A stretch of 64,000 bases of DNA. Source: Misgurnus anguillicaudatus. Lineage: Eukaryota; Chordata; Actinopteri; Cypriniformes; Cobitidae. Shown here in pieces: positions 55,971 through 64,000 of this stretch (position 1 is its first letter; every line of letters begins with the position of its first letter). The position numbers were made by a program, and so were the translations under genes. The DNA lies in NCBI RefSeq assembly GCF_027580225.2, contig NC_073353.2, forward strand, positions 37,483,001-37,547,000, written 5' to 3'. Under the pieces are notes generated by a model. It was not told the DNA's origin. It ran no database searches and saw nothing but the letters and a program-made list of their open reading frames with translations.

Positions 55971-56098
55971 AGGGCTGTCAAAATTAATGTGTTTAAAAAA
56001 AATTAACACCACTAATTTTATTAATGTGCAATTAACGCAACGTGCAATTTCTGTTTGACCCTTGCTTTAGCCCATAGTTGGATACATTTAGACATAAA

Positions 56099-57321
56099 TG
56101 TGACCCGTGCTGTCTAAATGAGTCTGAGATTTTTATAAAAATAAGACCATTAAGCCTTCGTATAGCAATCCAAATGCTCTATTATAGTCGTTAAACATCT
56201 AAAATGATCTTTTTTGTACAATTTCTAAGAGGTGTACCGTCCTAAATGCTTAACTAATACACAAAAAGGATGGTTGTCCATCCACTTGCACGTGTGAGAT
56301 TTTTGTTTTAAAACATGCAGGAAAAATATCTGATGTGTAACTTTATATTAGATCCTTGCATTACAGTAGATCCTTAAGTTGTCTGTCTCAATGTCAATCA
56401 AACAATAGAAAAAGTTCAATATATGGGTCAATGACGTGACGTTAATTATTTTGTGTGCCTATGTTTCAATTAAATGTAAGAGGGTTAATTTTTTTTTTAT
56501 AAATTTGCAGATTATTTGCATACATTCTCTATTTTGAGAACCAAATGTAAAATTTCTGGATTTATTTCATTTTGACAGAATATTTGGGGGATAATTGCCA
56601 AAATGTCAATGTGGTGTAACCGGTCTGTGTCAATTGGTGTAAAGTATTTTTTAAATGAAAATAGAAATATATTCATAAAAAATGTGGAATAAAATATAAT
56701 CATCTAGTTTAGTGTAAAATGATTTTTACATACATTTTTACATCATTTGTCAAAGATCATTCAGAAAACAGAGCTTTTTTTCAGCATATATCAGGACAAA
56801 TATTACAAAAACGCATTAAAATTTACATTTAGAATTAACTAATAAAATTATATTTTAAAATGTTTTTTATGATTACGTTTACATGCCATCAAGGTGGATA
56901 AAATATTTAATATTTCTCATTCTTTGACACAATTGGTGGTTACACCATTTGACATTTTCAGGTCCATTCAGTTTAACTTTCATAAAAATGGTGCAAATGT
57001 AATTTTTTATTGTATAAAATTAACAAATACACTGTGTATCGAAATAAACCTGATGAATGCTTTTAAAACAAGTTTTTATAAAAGATTTTTGAATTTCTCA
57101 TCTTACAAACTGTTTTTGTCACTGACCCATCTATTAATATTGTTTTTGACTTTGTGTTTGCCAAATTACTTTAAAAAAACTCTTATGATTCTGTCAACTT
57201 CAAACAGGTGTAGTTCTGTCATGTTTTGTCAGATTCCAAAAAAATCACACATAGCTTTTTAATAGAGAATCTCAAAATATAATTTTTTTCAATCCAACTC
57301 ACTTTGCCAGCACGGGTCACA
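56099..57321. mobile_element. TGTGACCCGTGCTG-bounded element with a nested TIR element
   Basis: The 14-bp inverted repeats TGTGACCCGTGCTG at 56099-56112 and CAGCACGGGTCACA at 57308-57321 are perfect. Inside lies the element at 56424-57129. Open frames within (for example 56894-57262) are AT-rich and unremarkable. Confidence 0.65.
56424..57129. mobile_element. Inner TGGGTCA-bounded palindromic element
   Basis: TGGGTCAATGACGTGAC and TTTGTCACTGACCCA are inverted ends. The arms continue through AATGTCAATGTGGTGTAACC and GGTTACACCATTTGACATTT. Non-coding. Confidence 0.65.
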
Positions 57322-60167
57322 AATGATGCAGAAGCAAACAGAAATAGAGAAAGAAATGGTCTTCTGAAAGGAAAATTTATATACCAAACAATAGCTGATG
57401 GTTCTGTCGAAAATGTAAACAGGCTGGTGTAAGTTAAATGTTCTGTGCAAAAAGAGTTATGGGAACCTGTGGTTTTTCTATCTTCTGTTTCCATGCGTTT
57501 CATAGAAAAACAAGTTTTTGAAAAAACATCTCTACTGTCTTTGAAACATGTCTATGTACCTTGAGGATGGTTTTACTACTAACAAACATACATTTGCATA
57601 AAGCATCAATATTTGTCCACACCCATTTTAATTAAAGTATTTCCTTATACACAGATTCACAACAGGTTTCTTTGTCAAGTTTGGGGGAAAATGTCAGTCA
57701 AGTTATAGATTGCAGCTTTAAAGTGGTGTTTTTTATGCAAAAGATAAAAAAACAGGGGAAGATGCTTTAAAGTCTCAATGACACAAGTATTACAAAAATT
57801 ACAACAACCAAGCAAAACGTACTTTATATTGCTTTATTTTATAATGAAAGCCAAATAATTAAAAATGTGGTCAATGCATCAGTGACCGTATTTGAGGCAT
57901 GATTTTGATTCTGATGGCATGACAATCATGTCCATGGGTACAATGAAAAATGACCAGATCAAATGGAGTGCTGCACCCCCGGCAGACTCTCTGACAACAG
58001 CAAGCAGCAACGTAATTAAGATTGACTCCGGACTACTGTCCCTGCGGAGCGCTTCTGCCTGTCCGAGTGAAAGCACTCATTAGGAATATTAAGAATAATA
58101 GATTCCACCATTACAATAGACCCACAGTCACAACAAACCATAGCATTATACATGAGAAATGAATATAAACTAACAGAGCAGTGGATGAAACACGCATTTT
58201 ATTACTCGTGAATTCTGAGTGACCACCTTCAAATCTAAATGTCAACATTTTTAAGATGGTATGTATGATCTAAATACACACACAAACACACCCACAAAAT
58301 CTAAGGGCAAAGGATTCACCAGGGGGAAAACAGCTGATACCTCAACAGCAAATCTACCATTTACAGCCAGTGCCATTAAAATTTTCCAATTCGGTGAATG
58401 TGATTTCACCAAGTACGATGTGATCCTGGATCGACATTTTCATTGACCAATCAGATTGCAGGATTAACCAAAGTCTACTGAGACAATGGCTAAGTTAGGG
58501 GGTTCAAAAAAGATATCCGTATCTACAGGAAAATGTTTCAAATCAGTCACTTCAAACAGGCTGCCTTAAGTTAAAGATTTACTCATGGTCCACTGTAATA
58601 ATTTCCTCTCTGTTTGCATCCATCACGTTAAAAAGCTGTAGAGTCAGCTTGCATTTATGATCAAACACCTTTAACCTTCTGCATGAATACATGATTTATC
58701 AAGAGAATAGAGATTGCTCGTAACCACGAGGAGTTAGATGTTTCTGGGGTCTATGACATTCAGCTAAAGGAGTCTCATGGGACAAATGTTACAGCACAGA
58801 CGATACAGAACGGAAGGCTTTCTGACAGATTGTGACAGATTCAGTGGTGGTTTTGGACAGGAGTGTGGGCGATAGAGACGGTTTAGCTCTGTGTTTCAAG
58901 CAGCCACAATATGTTAAAGCCTTTATGATGCTGAAGCGTCTATTACTGGAGACATGTTTGCATAGATTTCTGAAATACATGGATTAAAATGTTTTGTGAG
59001 CTTACAATACAATTAATAAATGCACACACAAATAACACAAATAAATGAAGAACCAACTTGCATCTGTACTGCGTGCAGTTCATTGTAAACTTGTGAGAAA
59101 CTGACTTTATACATCCACTTTAGTAAAAGAAACTTTGGTAACACTTTTTATGAAGCCCATGTTTATAATAAACTATAGCTCCGTTTATAATTATTTATTA
59201 TTACTATTCTATAAATATATTTATAAAAGACACAACAACACCTATACCCAATAATAAAAAAACTGTTACAGAAACCCCCCAAACCACCTGCAATGGACCA
59301 ACAAATTATAGGTCATGGCTTTGACGTAACTAAAGGTTACTTAAAAAAAGTCCTTTGATATTTCCCACCCAAACTTCGTGTTTCAGCGGGAAATACGTCA
59401 GACCTGTGGCCTTATAACTTCTCTTCTCCCATTTTCCTAAAATAAATAGCACTAAATACAACTCGACAAAACTCTAGCTCTCTGCAGATGTCTGTATCAT
59501 ATTAGTTCCTCAACAAATGCAGCTAAACAAATTTCCATCAGAAAAGTCTCTGGAGAGATATCATCAGATGCCAACCCTTGTGCATTAGTCATAAAATCAT
59601 AAAGGACTTGGCTCTGCCGGCTTTATGAAGGGGGAAATGAGACAGAACAGAACTCTGAAAAATAAAAATAATGCAGGGAAATCAGAAAATGTGTGGAAAG
59701 ATAAACGCGACCTGGGCGGATCCCATTTTCATCCCAAAAAGTGGAAAAATTGCAACGGCTCTGTTATCTTTCAATACAGACAATGACACGCTGACATCCC
59801 CGCTGGCCTGAGGGCATCGAACACAACATGCAGAAAAAAGCAGGATTATATCACATGCTGTGATTTTAACAGAACGGCTCTGACAGCGACATGAAGACAG
59901 AAGGATGGGTGTGGAACCGGGAAACTTCCTGTTTGATGCAAGAAAAAAACTCTAGAACCGCATGCATATCTCGAAACCAGGGCTTTTCTGGGAAATCACG
60001 GGCGGGAGAGCTTAGTTTTCATTGTTTCAAGGACATTGTTTAGGAGAGTGAAAGGAAAAAGGACACAGTTGTTTTGGAAAATGTCTAGGAGAAGAGCCAA
60101 GAAGGGCCAATCTGCCGGATTTCTGTCTGATGTTCAATATCATAACTAAATATACTGAATACGAATA
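57322..60167. other. Upstream flank, mostly unique
   Basis: 2.8 kb with no transposon ends recognised. Two GC-richer patches, 57890-58085 and about 59560-60110, stand out from AT-rich surroundings without a coding signature and are candidates for conserved non-coding sequence upstream of exon B. Confidence 0.45.
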
Positions 60168-60659
60168 TTAAAGGGCGCCTATTATGCACATTTTTACAAG
60201 ATGTTACAGAATGTGTCAGCTCAAAATACCCCACAAATCGCATGTCCAAAATGCTATTGGGTGGGAGCAAAAACGTGCTGTTTTCATGTCTGTACCTTTA
60301 AATGCAAATGAGCTACAGCTCCTCACTTCCTTACAAACAGACAGTGAGTGCTTTCAGTTAAAATAGATCTGATTAATACAGTCTAAGACAATAGTATCTA
60401 GTGGACCGAGTACTCACTGATGGTGGAAATTATGGTTATGCAGGACTGTAAGTGGGCAGGGCTTTAACAATGTGACCTCACATTGATAAGAGAATCAAAA
60501 CGGCATGTCTAACGAGACTGCTTTGATTTAATGGGACTTAAAAAACAAGGAGCAGGTGGATTATTTTTATCATAGGGTGGTTGTGTTCACACACCGCCAA
60601 CACACATTTATGTCCAAACACCTTGCAAAAGTGGATTTTGTATAATAGGTGCCCTTTAA
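60168..60659. repeat. GGGCGCCTATTATGC repeat, copy 2 (opposite orientation)
   Basis: TTAAAGGGCGCCTATTATGC and TATAATAGGTGCCCTTTAA are the inverted ends. The body contains GGCATGTCTAACGAGACTGC, the inverse of 41150-41190. Confidence 0.75.
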
Positions 60660-61857
60660 CAAAATATCACAGCCACCACAGATGAAGTCCCATGCATTGC
60701 AGCTGCAAAAAATGAATGCATGATCTCGATTGGAATCAAAAACCGATACTGGACAAAATATCATCACCATTGCAATTTAGCCCAATTGTTTCTATAATTG
60801 AAATCGACCAAGAAGGTAAGAGGTAATAGATGTGAACAGGCTTTCATTTCCACGTGTTGGGCTTGCTGATGCGTCAGCATATTCTGCTAGAAGGTTCAGG
60901 GTGCCTGTGTTTCTTCAAATTAGATTTTGTATTTACTGTATGTGTGTGTGCGTGTGTGTGCTCGTGTGTACAGGTATGTGTGCGTGTGTGTCCCCTAAGG
61001 CTGATTCTTTTATAGATGCTGCACTACTGTATGCTCATTTCCATACATGCTTGAAAAAAATGACTCATTTCCTTTGACATAGTGTAGTTTTTGTGTGCAC
61101 AGCAAAAAGGAGGTTGGATTTTCTTTGTTACGAAGCCTGCTGTGTATAACTCTGTCATAACACTGACTGGCAGGAGATCATGAAGATGGGCTGTCACCAT
61201 TAATGTGCTCCAAGAGAAAATTGAAGTGCAATACTTTTAGTGTGTTGCTAGTACATTTCACTTTTTAAAGAGCAGACCATTATTTTACTCTATATTGAAA
61301 TGCATGAAGAGCTCAGATGCAAAACCCTCAGCCCATCTGATAATCTGACATGTTTTCTTGTAAATGAGCATTTTGTTTATCAAGTTCTTTCACTTTATTA
61401 GCAATAAAAAGGTTATTAGTCAGTAGCTCTTTATACACACAGATTACAGAAAAATACACAGAAAATGCGTCCGGGATTTGTCTGGGATCGATTAATGTTT
61501 GGTTCATTCACACTGCCAATGACTTTCCGGAATCTGTGTGTGCATTCACACACATATAGACACGTGACGTGTTTTTTCCACAGCATCTGAAGCTTGATAA
61601 TTATCTGTGATTTCTCTCGAGAAACCACACGCATACATTTTAGTTTATGACAAGATCATAAGGAGCGCATGATGTGCTGTTCTGTTAAGCTGGTGAATGA
61701 TCTCAGCTTCAGCGCTGATAGTGACAAGCTCCCAGATCTCTGCTTCAGTCCATTTTGCCGACATTTCTCGTTGTGAATGCTGATTTGCGTTTAAATCCGT
61801 GTCAAAGAGCTGCAACATAACTTCTGGTCAGATGTGTCTGCCTCTTTTTCACACAGA
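60660..61857. other. Upstream flank, no gene recognised
   Basis: A GT-rich tract (TGTGTGTGTGCGTGTGTGTG) lies at about 60941-60998. Otherwise unassigned. Confidence 0.4.
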
Positions 61858-62190
61858 ATGCTTTCCGTGAATGTTACGGCAAAGTGTGGCATGGTTGCCA
61901 GTCTGAGTATTTCACAATCTGCTCAGTTACTGGGATTTTCAAGCACAACCATTTTTAGGGTTTACAAAGAATGGTGTGAAAAGGGAAAAACATCCAGTAT
62001 GCGGCAGTCCTGTGGGCGAAAATGCCTTGTTGATGCTAGAGGTCAGAGGAGAATGAGCCGAATGATTCAAGCTGATAAAAGAGCAACTTTGACTGAAATA
62101 ACCACTCGTTACAACCGAGGTATGCAGCAAAGCATTTGTGAAGCCACAACACGCACAACCTTGAGGCGGATGGGATACAAGATATAAAAG
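61858..62190 (+). pseudogene. Tc1/mariner transposase N-terminal fragment
   Basis: An open frame of 110 codons from ATG 61858 to TAA 62185-62187. It contains LSISQSAQLLGFSSTTIFRV, then YKEWCEKGKTSS, QSCGRKCLVDARGQRRMSRM and LTEITTRYNRG. These follow the paired helix-turn-helix DNA-binding region of fish Tc1-like transposases, which act in the nucleus on the element's own TIRs. Full proteins are about 340 residues, so the whole DDE catalytic domain is missing. The frame ends at LRRMGYKI, where homology stops abruptly; no TIR was found nearby. It is a dead, truncated copy whose HTH frame happens to remain open. Confidence 0.85.
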
Positions 62191-62703
62191 AGGTGAGTAG
62201 GTAGAAAGAAAGAGAGCGAAAGTAGTAGTCTCAGCTGTTTTGCTTTGTTATAGATATATACAGTATAGATGCCAACTTCAACACAACATCAGTGATTAAT
62301 GAAATCAATTACCCTTTCACATCCTTCTATTGACCCCACCGCCATTCAGAAGATTGAAAAGCCTACAAAATGTAGTCTCAGTGATTAATTCATTTAAACA
62401 TCTCATCCCACTTAGGATCAAGCCATTGAACACTGGTTTCCATGCGTACATTACATGAAATTAAGCAACCCAAGCCTGTGCTTACAGGAACATAATATGG
62501 GTATGTACAACATAAATAATGCTCACAGTCATTGAATGAAAGTGATTTTCCTATCTATAACAAAGAAAACATTCAAATTAAACATGACTAGAGATCCTGT
62601 ACATTCCTACAAATACTGTGACATTACAATAACAAAGATTATTATATTTGAAAAACAAAAATATATCTGGATTGACAGTGTGGTTATTCACATGCCAATG
62701 TTT
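62191..62703. other. Upstream flank, no gene recognised
   Basis: Nothing identified between the Tc1 fragment and the next SINE. Confidence 0.4.
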
Positions 62704-62828
62704 ATTACATTTATGTATTTATCAGGAACTTTTATCCAAAGCGACTTGCAGTGCATTACAAGGCATGCATTTTTATCAGCATGTGTGTAAACCCACAACG
62801 CAATGTTCTACTATTGAGCTACACAAAA
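62704..62828 (-). repeat. tRNA-derived SINE, minus orientation
   Basis: On the minus strand a box-A-like GTGTAGCTCAATAGTAGAA and box-B-like GGGTTTACACAC precede the tail GCACTGCAAGTCGCTTTGGA and TAAAAGTTCCTGATAAATAC. Degenerate version of the 50613 SINE. Confidence 0.65.
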
Positions 62829-63439
62829 GCACAATCCCATAGGGAGATCTTGGTTTTATGACATTTATAAATAAATCAAGACTAGGTTTTCATGTTAAGG
62901 TGAGCAACTCCTTTAAGAATCTTTCCAGTTTCTGCTCATGTGGCTGAAAGTTTTCGATTTTCTTATCAGACCGAGAGAAAAGTAAAAAACTACACCAGAG
63001 AAAAAGGTTAGCAGAAGCATCCTCTGTGCTGCAGCTACACAACCAAGCTTTAATTGGGCTTCTTTTGTGTCGAAACTAAACATTTCTGTGTGGCCCTTTA
63101 TCAAAAGCGCATAAAGCAGGGGAAAGGAGGTAAAGAAAAGACAAGAAAGGAGGGAAACACTGAAGAATATCCTCTTCACATCTCTTCTCCTCCAGGATAT
63201 TTGGTTCTAGTGTCTTATCAAGACGTGACGCACGGGGTCCTCTTCCTCCATCTAAACGGAGCCCATTTAATCCCGCCACTGAATGGAAACTAATCAGGAA
63301 GAGTGTGGGAACTCAAGCGTACAGTTTCGTATAGATTCGTGCTGACTGAGGGGTCTTGGGCTGTGCCAGAATGTGTCTGCTACCCACCTGCCCAATATCC
63401 TCAGTCATAAGAGAAGAAAATGTTACAGGACATTCACAC
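62829..63439. other. Upstream flank, no gene recognised
   Basis: Overlapping frames on both strands (62913-63293) have no domain I recognise and no supporting splice pattern. Confidence 0.4.
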
Positions 63440-63640
63440 GGGGCGTTAGCAAAGTTTGATACCGCGGCTCCACCTCTGGCTCCACGGACGATTCCTTCTG
63501 CGCATGCCCTGGCCCCAAACTGACGTTTTTACGTAACATGGCAGTGCCCATAGTTAGACATTATTGGCTTTAATTCATTACAACGGAAGGAAGCGACGCC
63601 ATGTCGTCCATCTTTCTTTTACAGTCTATGGTTTAAGTAT
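63440..63640. repeat. Probable DNA-transposon fragment ending TACAGTCTATGG
   Basis: GACGCCATGTCGTCCATCTT and TTTACAGTCTATGG are words I associate with a fish interspersed repeat. The left end is undefined. Confidence 0.4.
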
Positions 63641-64000
63641 TTTCGTCAACTTTCATGACTTCACTAGCATATAAATTATATATTGTACTTAAATATGTAC
63701 TTAACTTTAAAAAAACTACAAGTATTTTGTAAATACATCTATATTCTAAAATGTTCAAGTATTTTTGTCAACTTTTATAAATTCGCTAGCATACAAATCA
63801 TCTTGCAGTCCACAGACATGAACTTAAAACGTACAAAACTACAAGTATTTTAAATTTAACAGGTTCTTTAAATGCTAGTGTGACCTCTGTGAGATGTTCT
63901 GGGCTTTATTTTTTATAAAGGGCATTTAAACTAGTGAGGATTTCCTCATTACAATTCTTAAACAAGAGGAACATAACAGGGTCACGCATGCTTGACCCTC
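63641..64000. other. AT-rich flank, no gene recognised
   Basis: A repeated phrase (AAGTATTTTCGTCAACTTTC and AAGTATTTTTGTCAACTTTT, about 120 bp apart, each followed by CTAGCATA) suggests an old local duplication at about 63636-63860. Confidence 0.4.

Larger units (their letters stand above)
55011..56098. other. Upstream flank with AT microsatellites
   Basis: No gene. Simple repeats occupy 55657-55686 and 55848-55970. From about 55972 a GGGCTGTCAAAATTAATG scrap continues with GCAATTAACGCAACG, part of a GGGCTGTC-type DNA element. Confidence 0.45.

Noticed and set aside
55795..56058. Poly Ile-Tyr frame
   Set aside because: Direct translation of the TA and AGTTAT microsatellites.

Overview
The window is AT-rich vertebrate DNA, almost certainly from a cypriniform (carp/zebrafish-type) fish. 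The grounds are the repeats: TA- and TTAA-flanked palindromic MITEs, hAT elements with 8-bp target-site duplications, tRNA-derived SINEs with an 'AAAGCATCTGYCAAATGCATAAA'-like tail, the AGCTGG-rich MITE and a Tc1 fragment. No prokaryotic gene organisation is present, and nearly every long open frame is chance or lies in a repeat.

The only host gene I can support is on the minus strand. A 115-nt exon at 1390-1276 has clean splice sites and encodes the first half of a C1 zinc-finger domain with the short 10-residue Cys-Cys loop that I associate with tensins. Two short candidate first coding exons lie upstream, at 34203-34123 (27 codons) and 54695-54600 (32 codons). Each starts with an ATG in a CpG-richer leader, ends in a good GT donor and leaves phase 0, which is the phase the C1 exon accepts. 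The simplest reading is the 5' end of a tensin gene (tns1-like) with two alternative promoters about 20 kb apart and first introns of about 33 and 53 kb. The rest of the gene lies to the left of the window. From about 55 to 64 kb the DNA is upstream flank, unless further 5' exons exist.

The introns are built largely from nested transposons. Main blocks: 1.6-4.1 kb, a hAT with perfect TSD containing a palindromic element and two AGCTGG MITEs; 4.2-9.6 kb, TTAA-palindromic elements and two copies of a repeat each split by a different insertion; 12.3-13.5 kb, a palindrome within a palindrome; 17.2-18.3 kb, an intact hAT copy; 22.5-25.8 kb, three hAT-type elements; 35.1-36.4 kb, a MITE split by a hAT; 39.5-41.5 kb, a 1,000-bp hAT with perfect TSD inside another repeat; 43.8-49.1 kb, a three-level nest whose core is a 3.67-kb element with terminal inverted repeats (TIRs) of about 450-490 bp; 50.8-53.4 kb, a hAT carrying three further insertions; 56.1-57.3 kb, nested TIR elements in the upstream flank; 61.9-62.2 kb, a Tc1 transposase helix-turn-helix fragment.

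Stretches between these blocks look like unique intronic or intergenic DNA. A few hold candidate regulatory sites, such as a perfect DR1 nuclear-receptor element at 15413-15425. All family assignments come from reading the sequence and from general knowledge; no database search was possible.
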